A stretch of DNA of 64,000 bases from Stagonosporopsis chrysanthemi (taxonomy: Eukaryota; Ascomycota; Dothideomycetes; Pleosporales; Didymellaceae), in assembly GCA_022560025.1 (NCBI GenBank), contig JAFISE010000020.1:224511-288510 (forward strand), given 5' to 3'. Of the stretch, positions 41,712 through 53,266 are shown piece by piece. The notes under the pieces were generated by a model. The model ran no database searches and was not told where the DNA came from. It worked only from the letters and a program-made list of their open reading frames with translations. The translations under genes were made by a program, and so were the position numbers. Within the stretch, counting starts at the first letter, position 1, and the number at the start of each line of letters is the position of its first letter.

Positions 41712-43694
41712 ACTTCACAGTGGTTGTTGGGCTTCCAGAAGTGCTATTGACAAGACGTGGGAGTCTGAAGTTTAGCAGAGCAAGACGACCCTGGAATCCG
41801 GATCTAACAACCAAAGCGGCGGGTGGTTGATGGGGTGTCTAGCGAGGAATCGAATAGTATTTTGAATCTGATTGCATCGTAGTTACTCCATCGTGAAAGC
41901 TGAGATCCCGTAGTCCAGCGCTGTCTTCAGCGGCCTGTGTTTATAGTTAGCAAATGACGATACTCGGAGGCGGTTTCGCAACACGAGCTAAAGCGACGTC
42001 CGGCTGCGATCCCCCATGGAAGAAACTACTTACACCTTGGAAGCAAACTGACTTCATACTTGCGAGTCGCGAGGGGGGAAGTCAGTTCTTAAGTCGAGTC
42101 TAGCGCAGCAGCTGTCAGCCACAGTTCACGTTGTCGCGCGCTACTCCCTGAGCTTTGCTGCGCGGACCCAGACCCTTCACCATGCTGCATGGCCTAGGCT
42201 AGCAAATCGTATTCGGCGGCGGTCCGGTTTGAGTACCCCTGTCGCATGCAAAAGCGCCCGAGGAGTGCTTCGCTGCGCCTCACCGCGAAGTCCGCGGGGC
42301 ACATTGTCAGGACAGCGAATTGCTGTGTTCGTGTTCACAGATCGCGACGACGTCCATGCAGTCATAGCAACGTGGTTTAAGTGGAGAGTGACGAAAGCGA
42401 TGAGGTCAAGTCAATGGCACCAAGCACGCTGAGTTCAAGCCAAGCATGGGTCCTGGAGATCTCCCATTCTTGGAGGCCAATCCCGCGGGAAGAGCGCACT
42501 TTGAAACAACCTGCACATGTCGTACCAACACTGCGACGCTGGTGCCTGAGCGTCTGCCCTGAAGTGTACGGATTGGCGCGTTGAGGTTCGACAGTTGTTT
42601 GATTGCCTTCGCGTGGCATCAGGCGCGCTTGAACAGTCCGACAGCCACAGGGCCGGCAATGGGAGTCCATCTCGACAAGCGCGCTCGCAATTCCGCCTCG
42701 TCGAAACGTGCTCATGCAAAGTCTGGCCGCGGCGTGTTGCTTCTTTTGAGGCCCAGGCACGCTCTGCGATGCTTGAACACCGTAGGTCTTCTGTCTGGAA
42801 CCGATCAACAACAGTGCCGGCCTTCCGCAACACGAGGAGTCGTTCCACGCGTGCAGGCGGGCGGTACCAGACAAACGAGTCTTACTCACTCACACCTCGG
42901 TTGCAAAAGACGTTTGCGGCCGGTAAGAAGCCACAAGCCACCATGGGCAGAAGTTCCACCAGTCTCGCTATGTCTCGCTTTCGAATGCTGAAGTGGGGTT
43001 CTAGACTCTGCTGCTGCATGTGAGTCGAGATGCAAGGCTGCATACGAGGCGAAAAACATTCAAGGGTCCGTAGCCACTGCACTCAGTGTGACAGTAAGGC
43101 GTGCAGTGTGCTACAGCAAGTCGATAGCCAGGAACCCTCATCGGGTGTAGTTTGGTTGCAGGAGGGCGTGACAGCGTAATGAGAAAGAAAGATGAGGCTC
43201 GTGACTGCGCATCGTCTGGACGTTCGCAGGTCTTAACGGTTTCGTTAAAATATCAAGATACTCCAAAGTCACGTTTACGACTATATTGGAGTTTATCCAT
43301 GTCACCCTATGGAAACAGCTGAGACGAACGTGTGGGGACCATCAGGGTCAACATGGGTACTACACAAGATTCATACATGGTCAACCGCACCTCTGTTGTT
43401 GCGAAGACGCATGTATACATCTGGTGTCCTCACAGGTCATCTCTTCGTACTGATTGTTCCTGAAGAAGTACGCCCTTCGCTGTGCCATAGATTGTGATAG
43501 TAAAGTCCAAGTAGCAAGACTGAGTCTTTGCCATGTATGTCTGACAACAGGATGTGTATACTGCACACTATGAAAACACATGAACATCTGCTGCTCCCTT
43601 CGCTCAAGCTCCCGTTTACTCCTTCTGTATCATACACCACTCACCCAGCCCTTTTCAGCCCACGCCAACCACTCCCTCGCTCACTCACTCCCGC
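41712..43694. other. Largest gene-free stretch
   Basis: 2.0 kb between the esterase promoter and the Sdh8 3' end. The ORFs here (up to about 170 codons) overlap on both strands, most have no ATG start, and none shows recognisable motifs. No terminal inverted repeats, transposase or reverse-transcriptase motifs, or tRNA found by eye. Confidence 0.45.
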
Positions 43695-44159
43695 CTAAAA
43701 ATCCGTAACCCTTCCATTATAACTCCAATCCCCCCTCCCCTCGCCACTCCCCCACCTCAACGGCTCATTTTTTGGCCCCCCAACCTCCCCCGTCTTAGGA
43801 TTCACATCGCCCTCAAACTCGGGCGGCGCACCACGCCTCATATTCGGGTGAAACTCCTCGCCTTTCTGGATCTGCTTTCCATTCTCGAAGCGAATCTCCG
43901 GCTCGCCTTCCTCCGACGAATCTGGGGACTGATTGATCTTCATGCGAATGCTGGGTTGAGCGGTGGGCTCCGGATCGGGCTTGGGCTGGCTGAAGGCGCC
44001 GGTGGATTGCTTCTGCAGCTTCTCGAAGAGTTCTTGTTCTTCTTTGGGCAGGCGCGGTGGAGCTGGGCCGCCGAACAGCGAGCTGTGCGATGTCGAGGTG
44101 CTAAAGGCTGCGCTGCGGCGCGAGAGCGTGCGCGGTAGGTGGGTGATGGTGCGGAGCAT
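43695..44159 (-). CDS. SDH8: Succinate dehydrogenase assembly factor 4 (Sdh8), mitochondrial
   Basis: Matrix chaperone that binds flavinated Sdh1 during complex II assembly. 154 aa, intronless, ATG 44159 (MLRTITHLPRTLSRRSAAFSTSTS), with a textbook Arg/Ser/Thr presequence. The C-terminal 40 residues carry the whole family signature: FEGDVNPKTGEVGGPKNEPLRWGSGEGRGDWSYNGRVTDF. The central linker is Pro/Gln/Glu-rich and variable. The ORF is open upstream of 44159 but the ATG directly before the presequence is the natural start. Confidence 0.95.
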   Translation of the reverse strand: MLRTITHLPRTLSRRSAAFSTSTSHSSLFGGPAPPRLPKEEQELFEKLQKQSTGAFSQPKPDPEPTAQPSIRMKINQSPDSSEEGEPEIRFENGKQIQKGEEFHPNMRRGAPPEFEGDVNPKTGEVGGPKNEPLRWGSGEGRGDWSYNGRVTDF

Positions 44160-44686
44160 CGTGGTGGGTGAGGTGATGGAAGGCAACTGGTGTATGTGAT
44201 GTGATGGATATTGTTTGTGGTGCACAATGCTGGGCAGGCAGGGGCGTATTTGAGTAAGAGATTTGTCGTGTGAATCGAAGGCGAAAGAAAGTTGAGGCTT
44301 GAGACTGAATGATGAGGCAAGCACCTCGGTCGGCTACTTCGATTGCGCGACCAATCGGGGGCTTCGGGTGGCCACGGAGCTTGATCGCTTTGATACTGGA
44401 CTTTTCGAGTACATCGAGCCCAAGCTCTTGAATCTTGGTATTCTGATTGGCCATTAGTCTGAGCTTTTGATCGGAAGACTGCGACTTGACTGTTCGTCGT
44501 CAATACTTCTCGCTACCAAGGTTCATTTGCAACAACTTCAAACTTGTGTGCCCAAGGTCTGGACTCGACTTCGCTTTTGTGATTACCAGGTACCGCTCGC
44601 TTACAGTACTATACATGCTTTCTTGTATCTCGTGACCAAAGTTTACTCTTCCTGAACGCCAGTCTTCCAATTCCCAGCACTTTCGT
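44160..44686. other. Intergenic region SDH8 / RVB1
   Basis: Promoter of SDH8 and 3' UTR of RVB1, two tandem minus-strand genes. No further gene seen. Confidence 0.5.
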
Positions 44687-46262
44687 CTATGCGATGTAGC
44701 CCTGAGCCTCGCCCAGCCCCTTCGCGCTTCTCCCTGCATCGAGGAACAAATCCTCGCACTCCTCGACATCCTGCAAGCTAATTTCTCCATTTTGCCTTCC
44801 GCCAACCTTGGCCAGGACGCTCGCGGGAGCCAAGAGCTGCAGCGCGTATCTGAGCGAGACTCGTACACCGAGATCTGTGACCTTGTCCTTCGCCGCATCC
44901 GCAATGTTGAGCTTCTCTGTACCGACTCGCAGACCGATGATCTGCTTGATCTCAGCGGCGTTGTAGGGGTGGGTGGGCACGATGAGAAGGCGGGCGAGCA
45001 GATCTGGAGGAATGCCGTGGGCGCTGGCGGGCAAGTTTTCACCGCCGCGAATGTGGGTGAGGCCGCGGTTGGAGGCAAGGATGACGAGGGGCGACAGAGG
45101 CGACTCAAGGGCGCGGTTGAGGAAGGTGAATGATTCGAGATCGAGCATGTGAACCTGCAAAGTGCTATGTTAGTAATGATCTTCTCTGAAACTCAGGCGA
45201 TCGGGGAGAGTTTACCTCGTCGATAAAGAGCACACCAGGCACCAAGTCCGCAACGCCCTGGTCGATGTATTTGTTGACCACCTTGTTGATCTCAAGCCTC
45301 AACTTCTCCGTGATCTCCGTCTTCTTAGGCTTCATCAGCTGGCCCATCATGCTCATGATATCCTGTCCACCCTGCGGTCTCGCGTTCGCAACATCCAAGT
45401 CGTGCAGTGTAACATCCTGCACGATCTCCTTCTTCTTGTGCACGTCGCCCTTGGGAATCGGCACGTACTCCTCGGCTTCGAGATCGAATTCGGTGGCATA
45501 GGCGTCGGAACGGCCCACGCGCTTGACGGCGCCCGTGTTGGCTTCGATGTAGATGACGTCGCCCAAACGAACGCGCTCCTTCTGGATGGCTTCATATATG
45601 CTGGGGTCGAGGCGCAGCTTCTTGGTTCCCTTTGCGCTCTTTAGTGTGATGAGAAGGTGGGAGATGGTCCGTCCGTAGCCTCCCAGGGGGTTCTCTGCCT
45701 CCTCGGGCGTCAGCTCTGTGACTTCGCCCTCGTAGACTTCTTTTGTCTCCTTGACGCGCAGGCCAATGGCGCGGCGGAAGTTCTCCATCAGCGCTTCTGT
45801 CTTCTTGACTTCGGCCGAGTAGATTTCGCTGCCGACGATGGGGCAGAAGGGCACCTTGGTTCCGAGTTCTTGCGAGACAGCGAGGGCCAGGGCTGTCTTT
45901 CCCGTACCCGGCCCACCAGCGAGGAGGACTGCGCGGCCAGACATCTTCTTTGCTTTGACTAGATCGACCACGAGACCACAGGCCTGTGATGGGAGTCAGC
46001 CACAAGAACAGACCATGAAACGAGCGCATCAAGTGTGTTCATCGCGACAAAGGCAGCATGTGCACAAAGCAAAGCAAAGCAAAGCTCTCTCTCTGGGTGT
46101 GGGTCCACGTACCTCTCGCGCTGCAGCCTGCCCAATGAACCCTCCAGCACTCGGCGTCGCGCGCCCATCGCTGCTCAGGCCGAGGCCCTTGATGTGTGAA
46201 TGCGCCGCCGTCCTGCTTTCGCGCGCATTGCTCTTGACTTCGCTGACCGGGACCGTCGCCAT
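44687..46262 (-). CDS. RVB1: RuvB-like AAA+ ATPase 1 (Rvb1, pontin)
   Basis: Subunit of the Rvb1/Rvb2 dodecamer in INO80, SWR1 and R2TP. Three exons, 46113-46262, 45216-45983 and 44687-45154, give 461 aa. The start is the ATG at 46262 (MATVPVSEVKSNARESRTAAHSHI). Landmarks: HSHIKGLGL, FIGQAAAREACGLVVDLVKAKK and Walker A GGPGTGKT (residues 73-80). These are followed by the domain II insert with PIVGSEIYSAEVKKTEALMENFRRAIG, Walker B LFIDE (302-306; the second intron falls exactly after this Glu), ASNRGLTHIRG (sensor 1), and LRYALQLLAPASVLAK with ISLQDVEECEDLFLDAGRS. The last block assigns it to Rvb1 rather than Rvb2. Intron 1 is 129 bp, the longest seen here, and contains an (AAAGC)4 microsatellite. 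Confidence 0.97.
46066..46094. repeat. (AAAGC)4 plus (TC)n microsatellite in RVB1 intron 1
   Basis: Four perfect AAAGC units (46066-46085) followed directly by a short TC run. They lie inside the 129-bp first intron of RVB1 and probably account for its unusual length. Confidence 0.85.
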
Positions 46263-47561
46263 GGTGGCTGTCGTTGTTGCAGTTTCTTTATCGCGTGTGG
46301 CTACTTCGCAGCTGCAGAAGCGAACGGGGGGCTCTGTCGAGGATGGCGATTGAGCTGATGGCACGGGTGCAGGCGGTTTGGCGCGTGTGTTTGGCGTGGA
46401 GCTCTGAAAGTTGAAGTTCGGGGCAAGCCTAGCTAGCGCACCAAAGCGCGCGCGGCAGCGATCACAAGGCCGCTGAAGGGGCGCTGGCTCGAATCCCCAC
46501 TCTGCATCAGGGCTGCAGAACGCTCACGACATGCACGCACTTTGCGGGCGAGCGCCCCTCTCGCTTGTATGGCACTGCGTGTGCAGCCATATCCGTGTTC
46601 GCACCTTCAAGCCGTCTTGTTTTTCGAGTCCTTGCTCAGTTTTGCACACTCCCATTCTCCCATTTCCCCCTTGTGCCGCCGTCGCACAAAGCGCTCGCAG
46701 CATGAGCGCGTCACTCTTGTACCAGAGCAACATCACAACGCTGAGTATGCAGTTCAATACTGTAACCCATGTGTGACAGATCAGTTACTTACGTTCCTTG
46801 CAGAGTCTTTTCTGGTCTGGGGCACTCACTTGATCGGTGTGCACTCTTAGTAGAGGCGGCCTCCCGAGCGCCCCTTCATAACAACCCACCGGCCGGCTGG
46901 ATGCACACAAGCCCGGGACTGTAGTCCAGCACTCGCTCGAAAGCTACGTGGGAAAAGTGCGACAGTGAAGAGCCATGTGCCGCCACATCAGGAACTATTT
47001 GCGACACGACTCGAATCAACCTTCAGGGTCCACACCACCTACCATCTGCTCTCCGCCCTTTCGACAACCATCACACCACGACTCAGCAGCAGAAAGAGAA
47101 AAAGGTACAGGTTATTGTTTTTATCTTCTGCGTCTACGCGAAGCATACTCGTACACCGTAAACGGTTCGGACCCATCACCAAGCTGCCAAATCCTTAGTC
47201 AAACTTGTCGGTCAATGCCCACCTTCGAATCGAAGCATCCAAAACCACAGGCCTCGTCACACTCATAACGTCGTTGACGGCGAAGACGCCTTTTCGTTTC
47301 CTGCACCATCCACCCAGGCGGAAAGAATACTATACAAGCGATGTGGGTTGAGGGGTCAGAGCAGTCAAGATTTGCAGTCCTTGTTCAAGGCGATTGTTCA
47401 GAGGCCTTGTGCAATCTGATGAGCGCGAGAAAGAGACGGATCATGTGCGCGCAATGCATCGCTCGCTCGGCGAAGGAGAAGACTGGAACAAGAACGCTGT
47501 CAAATGGTGGAACCGAAGACTAAGGGTCCCAAGCCCGTCGCACAAAGAGGCAGTGAGGAAT
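46263..47561. other. Intergenic region RVB1 / BDF1
   Basis: 1.3 kb: RVB1 promoter and the BDF1 3' UTR. Small ORFs have no recognisable content. A GGCTCGAATCCCC string near 46490 resembles a tRNA B box but no cloverleaf can be folded around it. Confidence 0.5.
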
Positions 47562-50223
47562 TTACTCCTCTTCACTCTCAGAGCCGCTATCATCGTCGCT
47601 GCTTTCTTCTTCATGGGCTGCATTGGTCAGTATTACATCACCAAGATCACGCACAACCAACATACCGGGTGGAGACTGACTGCTACCGGAGATGCCGCCC
47701 TGGAACGACTGCAGCTTCTCTTGGATCTTGCGCATGTTGTCCTCCTGCTCCGTCTTGCCCATGGGCTTGTTCTTCTTTGGCCTGCTGGCGGTCGTCTGCT
47801 TGTGCACCGGCCGTGGTGGCTCAAAGTCATCATCAGCAATCGACGCGCCTCCCTTAGGGCCACGGAGCGACCTGATGAACTTCAGCAGCTCGCGCAGAGT
47901 CTCGTCATTGATTTCATCCATGTCAAGCTCCATCTCGTCATCGTGCACGTTGGCGAGGTGCGGGCAACCATTTCTGATGATCTGGACGGCCTTCCTCATG
48001 TCAGCATCTCCAAGAGTGCTGATGCCCTCAGAGATATCTTGCTTCTGGGCAAAAGTCAAGGGCATTGGCGGCTTTGACTTCGGCTTTGGTTTGCTGGCCT
48101 TCACTGGCGGTGGCACTGTGAGAGGCACGCTCTTCTTCTTCGGAGCGGGAGCCGACTTGGATGCTTTCTTCTTGCTTGGCGCCTTTGGCGAAGCACGCTT
48201 GCCCTTCTGAGAATTCAGGAGCTGTTGGGCTGTTTCATTGAGAGCCGCGATCTGCCGCTGAATCGCGAGGAACTGGGCCTGCTGAGCAGGGTCATTCTCC
48301 TCGTCCTCCTCGTCCTCTTCTTCTTCGTCCTCCTCGTCAGAGTAGACTTCGGGAGATTGCTCAGGGGCCGGAGCGTGCTGTTCCAGCCAATCAGCCTTGT
48401 CACTCCAGAGCTTGTTGAACAAGTCCTCCATTTGATGGCCCATCGCGTTGACCGCGTCGCCCTCAGGGTTGAACTTGTAACAGTTCTGGAAGACCAGCAT
48501 ACAATCTGCGTGGAAGTCCTTTGCGCTCTGATACACGCCGGCCTTGAAATTCCTCTCAATCGTCCCAAAGTCCATTGGCTTCTTAATGATCTTGAGATAC
48601 GACGGAATGTTCAAGGCGACAGGATCTACAGGCACCACGAAGGGGTATGTAATCGGCTGGTACTTTGGCTTGAAGATCTCAGTCAGAACGCTCTCGCAAA
48701 ACTTGAGCTCCTGTTGATACTTCTTCTTGCGAGGCTTGGCGTTCGCATACGGCAAATCCTTCGAAGGCCGATGGATTTCTCGCTTAGGCCGATCATTTGC
48801 ACTAGTGGAATCGCGCCTAATCAGAGGCATGCCGTCCTGTCCTAGAGGCCATGCAGCAGTAGGCGATGCTGCAGCTGGCGACTTCACAGTAGGTGGTGCC
48901 GGCTTTGATTCTCGCGGTCTGGCTGTCTTGGACGCTGTGCTTACTGACGGCTTCTTGACCTTTGCCGGTTTTGGCGGCTCATCTACTGTGCCCCTTGGCA
49001 TCTTGCCCATGCCTTTCAGGAAGTATGCTCTCAGGTTGTAACCAGCCTGTGTGACTGGGTGTTGCTTGTTGTTGAACAGCTCGCTGTTCTCGATCATTTG
49101 GTCGAGATCTTCCATGAACTCCTTGACGTAAGTGTACTTGTTCTCCTTCAACTTGCCCTCCATTGTCGACAGATCCATCGGTTTGGTCACGATCTGTGGG
49201 TAGGTGGGTATGTTCAGCGCTACTGGATCAACAGGATCCTTGAACGCCAACGAGACCTTGATCTTCTTCGTATTCCTGATACGCTCAAGTAAGAACTTGT
49301 TCTGCGCCTGGGTCATGTGTGTTGTTGGCCATGGCTCATAATCTGCAGCGCGATGAACGCCTGATGGTTCTGACGAAATCACAGTAGCTACCCCCCTAGG
49401 TGTAGCTGTACCATCGCCACGTGGTGTACTGGAACCATTTGCCTGCACAAGCTGCGCTGGTAGTTCGGACTTGATATCCACCTGTGAGCTCGATGCTTCC
49501 TCCGTCTTCGTTCGCTTTGCCTCCGGCGCGATGTCCTCGTTGCCCTCTTCAAAGTCTTCTCGTGGCCGTACCTTCCCAGACTGCGGCGCGTCTTCCATGA
49601 CCTGATCCGCCAACGATTCCGCATTTACGGGCGTTGCAGACTCGGGTTGGATGGAAAGCTCCTTCATCGGTTTTGTGGGGGCTGCATCCGTCGTTTCTAT
49701 CGGCGCATCGGCTGCAGTGTCCATTGTATCTACGGGAGCCGGCTCGATCGAGGGTGCAACATGTGTCTCAGGCACATGCTGCGTGCTTTCGGTCGTTGCC
49801 TGGGACTCTACTGGGGCAGCAGCAGCCGCCGCAACTGGCGGCGCAGGTAGAGGTTCGTCGCGAATGTCCGAAATTGGGGCTTCGATGGCCTCGGTCATTG
49901 ATTGCGCAATGTCGTCGCCGAAGAGCGAGTTATTGTCCGTCTGATCAGGCACGAACGACGCGATACCGTCAATACCACTGGACACGTCCGTGACAGGTTG
50001 GACGGCAGGCTCAACCGCAGGTGCTGACACGTCTGTAGCAGTGTGGTCGCCGTTGGTGGTAGGTTTTGATATCTCCGTCGCGCTAACATCGGTGCCATTG
50101 ACAGGCTCATCATCACCAAAGAGATCATCATCGTGCCCACTAGATTTGTTAATGACTTGCAGCGAGCGAGGCGCGCAAAAGGTAATTTTGGACTCACCCA
50201 TTGGCGACAGTATCCATCGTCAT
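47562..50223 (-). CDS. BDF1: BET double-bromodomain protein (Bdf1/Brd4 type)
   Basis: Reads acetylated histones and links them to TFIID and SWR1. Two exons: a 26-nt first coding exon (50198-50223, MTMDTVANG) and 47562-50139; the frame closes to 867 aa. The N-terminal 280 residues are Thr/Ala/Asp/Glu-rich and disordered. Bromodomain 1 (about 285-395) contains LAFKDPVDPVALNIPTYPQIVTKPMDLSTMEGKL and the acetyl-lysine Asn in SELFNNKQ. Bromodomain 2 (about 489-600) contains YPFVVPVDPVALNIPSYLKIIKKPMDFGTIE and NCYKFNPEG. Between them and after them are basic patches. The ET domain (about 702-770) reads LTFAQKQDISEGISTL...ELDMDEINDETLRELLKFIRSL, and the tail is Ser/Glu-rich (DDDSGSESEEE). In bromodomain 1 the usual WPF shelf is replaced by LAF, which may weaken or alter binding. 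Confidence 0.95.
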
Positions 50224-51460
50224 TGTGTTCGTGGGCGCAAGCGCGTCAGCCTTGGGATCGAGGATAGGCTTTTCCAAGGTAGGTGATGTCATTACTGCCA
50301 TAGGGCCATGAACCAATGGACGTGTTTACGCGCGGTAGACCAAGCTGTGCTTGTGGAATGCTGCAGACTCGAATTATTAGTAAGCTGCAGTTGACGTGCG
50401 CGACGTTTCTGGAAATGGACGCGTAGTTATGACGGGTGACTGTATTGGCGGGGTGGCTGCGCGCGTCGCGACAGCTATGTGGGGTTGTTTGGGTGTGTGG
50501 CTTGGGTCGCGAAAGTAATGCAACCAAGGTAAGAGGGGCTGCAGGGAGAATATATGCTGCGGAAGCTGAAACGGCGTCGAGGTGCACGTGACTTACCGAG
50601 AGGCGGCGGCGGCGAGACCAAAGAGCGGCGCGCACCAAGGCAGTGAGTCAGACTGTGCTGCGCAGACGGCGTGCAGCCGGCGACAGTGACGGCGGGCAGC
50701 GCGGTGCGTAGAGAGGTGCAGTGAAGGTCCCGTGCAGCTGTGCGCCCTCTGGCCTTGAGGTGCAACAACAACACAGAAAATCCGTAATGGAGCGCACGGG
50801 TAGAGGTTGCGCACAGGCGTCAAGCAGAGGCGCTAGAGCTGCAGCAGCCGGGGACGCAAATGTAATTTATCACGAACTGTGAGTCCTGCAGCGCAAGGGC
50901 CCGGGCTCCTGGTCGCGAACTGGGCCTGACAGATGAGCACTGATGGTGGTTGGTTGAACGCGAGTCGTGGGCGGTGTTCGGCGGAGGCGCGCGTTGATTG
51001 GAGGCAGATCGGGAAGGACTTCAGCAACAAGAACGAAGATTGAGGGCGAGGGCGGCCCTCTGTTTAAGAAACTCCGATGCGTGCCAAGCGTGCCTTCCCC
51101 CTGAGCTGGCGCTAAGCCGCTTCCGTCACGTGTCTGCGGCTGCCCAAACCTCGCAGCACCGCATCTGCGCCCGCCCTTGCGCTGCACGCTCTGAGATCCG
51201 TGTCTGCAGCTCGCGAGCAGTGTCTGGCAGCAGCTGCCGCGAGGTCCGCCAAATTCAGATGCGCTGGGATGGACCGCGGCTCAAGGGACCATTCTTCGCT
51301 GCGGCGGCGCATCCCTGTCGCCTGGCCCTAGCGGCAGCTCCACTGTAGATTTTTTGGGCTCTTTTTTTTCGGCTGCAACATCTCGCGCTCTGCTCCAGGC
51401 AGCGACGACCTTTCTCAGACGCTGCAGCCTCGCCGTGGACCACTGCACAACACCGCCACA
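50224..51460. promoter_or_regulatory. Divergent promoter region BDF1 / Utp5-like
   Basis: 1.24 kb between two start codons, so both promoters and leaders lie here. GC-rich ORFs in all frames lack consistent content. A TTTTTTTTC tract lies near 51363, shortly before the Utp5-like ATG, as in fungal leaders. No WD40 sequence is present here that could complete the short Utp5-like protein. Confidence 0.5.
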
Positions 51461-52792
51461 ATGCCCGCCGCCGTTTCGACTCGCGCGCCCAAGGCCGCGA
51501 AAGCCGCCCGCGACACCGCACCGCCCGCCAAAAAAGCGAAGCTCGTCCAGTCGCCTGCTGCGACCCGCCAAAACGGCCTCAAGTCACTTCTCAGCGGAGC
51601 CGCTGCAAAGCCTACAGCAAAGATCAACGGCGCCAAGCATGCGCGCAGCACAAAGGTCGACGAGTCTGCCGCCGTCGTTGGCGGAGGCCAGGCCGGTCAT
51701 GGTGACGTCGACATGGAAGATGTTGGCAAGGACGTAATCGAGATCAGCAGTGCCGAGGAGGAGAGCCAATACTCCAGTTCGGAAGACGACAAGGACGATG
51801 CAGCCCCTGCTGTCAATGGCGAGGGCGACGATGTGGACCGTCCAATTGACGACGAGACCGCAGACCCCGAGGAGCTCTCGTTCGGCGACAGGCTGCGTGC
51901 ACAGGAGCCCGAGCCCGTGCAGGAATCGCGCATTGTAGATGTCGAGACCACCTTCGGCGCCGACGACTCAAGAGCGCTGGCAGCTGCGTCAACCAACCGT
52001 CCACTCTCCGCTCCCTCGGCATCCTCCCTCGGAACTGTCCTCACACAAGCTCTGCGAACCAATGACCAAGAGCTCCTCGACTCCTGCCTGCGAGTCATCG
52101 ACATCGATACAATATACGCCACGGTCGAGCGGCTCCCATCCCCTCTAGTAGGAAATCTGCTGCAGAAGCTGGCCGAACGCCTGCACAAGAAGCCTGGTCG
52201 CGCTGGTGTGCTCATGGTATGGGTGCAGTGGTCGCTCGCCGCTCACGGTGGCTACCTTGCTAGCCAGCCCCAGCTGGTCAGACAGCTTGCGACCTTGAAT
52301 AAGGTCCTGAAGGAGCGTGCCAGTGGCCTGCAGCCTCTGCTCTCGCTCAAAGGCCGCTTGGACATGCTGCAGGCCCAGCTTGAGCTGAGGAGAAGAAACC
52401 AGAAGAAGGCTGCTGGTGATGACGAGGACGAAGCAGTCATCTACGTCGAGGGCGAGGACGACTACGAATCATCAGTGGATGAGGACGACGATGCACCCGA
52501 CAACACACGGAAGAGAATACGAGACGTCGACGACGACGATGATGACGAAGAAAGCTCAGATGATGAAATGCCCACAACAATGGAGGTTGACGAGGACTCC
52601 GATGAGGGCAGTGAGGATTTTGAGGGTCTGATAGATGACGAGGCCGAGGAGACTGATGATGATGTCGGCGACGACATGTCTGAGCCTGTGAGCGATGACC
52701 TTGATGACGGGGAGGGTGTTTCGAGTGAAGAGGAGTTGAAGCCGGCAAAGCGATCTACAATTGGACGCGCTGGCCTGAAAAGCCGTCGTTGA
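51461..52792 (+). CDS. UTP5: Utp12-domain protein, Utp5/WDR43-like, without WD40 repeats
   Basis: Small-subunit processome (t-UTP) type protein. Intronless, 443 aa, ATG 51461 (MPAAVSTRAPKAAKAARD). The N-terminus is Ala/Lys-rich and NLS-like (PPAKKAKL). Acidic Ser/Glu/Asp segments follow, then the Utp12 domain at about residues 187-315: LGTVLTQALRTNDQELLDSCL, VERLPSPLVGNLLQKLAERLHKKPGRAGVLMVWVQWSLAAHGGYL and LSLKGRLDMLQAQLELRRR. The C-terminal third is almost entirely Asp/Glu/Ser and ends in a basic patch. Yeast Utp5 and human WDR43 carry an N-terminal WD40 propeller that is absent here, so the protein is shorter than Utp5 (643 aa). It may be the filamentous-fungal form of Utp5 or a related t-UTP; the domain call is safe, the exact orthology less so. 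Confidence 0.82.
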   Translation: MPAAVSTRAPKAAKAARDTAPPAKKAKLVQSPAATRQNGLKSLLSGAAAKPTAKINGAKHARSTKVDESAAVVGGGQAGHGDVDMEDVGKDVIEISSAEEESQYSSSEDDKDDAAPAVNGEGDDVDRPIDDETADPEELSFGDRLRAQEPEPVQESRIVDVETTFGADDSRALAAASTNRPLSAPSASSLGTVLTQALRTNDQELLDSCLRVIDIDTIYATVERLPSPLVGNLLQKLAERLHKKPGRAGVLMVWVQWSLAAHGGYLASQPQLVRQLATLNKVLKERASGLQPLLSLKGRLDMLQAQLELRRRNQKKAAGDDEDEAVIYVEGEDDYESSVDEDDDAPDNTRKRIRDVDDDDDDEESSDDEMPTTMEVDEDSDEGSEDFEGLIDDEAEETDDDVGDDMSEPVSDDLDDGEGVSSEEELKPAKRSTIGRAGLKSRR

Positions 52793-53266
52793 ATGGGCAA
52801 CATGGAGGCGATGTGTATGAATGTACTGGCCATTTGCGACTTACGAAGTCGTGCACATACTTCGATGCCTACCACTGTCGTATTTTCTACTTCACATGGG
52901 TGTACGAGGACATGGAGGATCCCGCATCCTGGCGTTACTACGGATTGGAAAAGCGTCCCCCTTCACGACGCTTGCACTGGGTGTTTGCATAGCGCTGGAA
53001 TACACTGTCACGTTTTACAACGTCTGCACACGTCACCGAACTTCTTTGTGCCCTATGTTTGCTCTTGCTGGCTCTCTATCTTCTGCAATTCTTGTCCATC
53101 TCCCTTGAATCAGACGATCACTTGCATCTGCGCAACCATGAATAAGTTAACAATCATGCGCTGTCTGTGGTGCTTTGACTCGAAGACCACTGATCGGCAC
53201 TCAAGAGACAGATGAAATGACTGTACAAGAGAGTCACAGCCGTCGCGTTCAGGATCCCAGCGTCTC
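52793..53266. other. Intergenic region before the orphan-gene row
   Basis: 474 bp: 3' UTR of the Utp5-like gene and the upstream region of the first orphan ORF. An ATG at 53217 opens a short frame of 20 codons that ends at 53279, so it is not joined to the orphan ORF. Confidence 0.45.

Noticed and set aside
42377..42889. 170-codon minus-strand ORF between the esterase and Sdh8
   Set aside because: No ATG at its start, overlaps equally long plus-strand ORFs, Arg/Ser/Cys-rich without motifs.
46440..46515. tRNA-like GGCTCGAATCCCC string
   Set aside because: The presumed T-stem does not pair and no A box or acceptor stem can be placed at the right distance.
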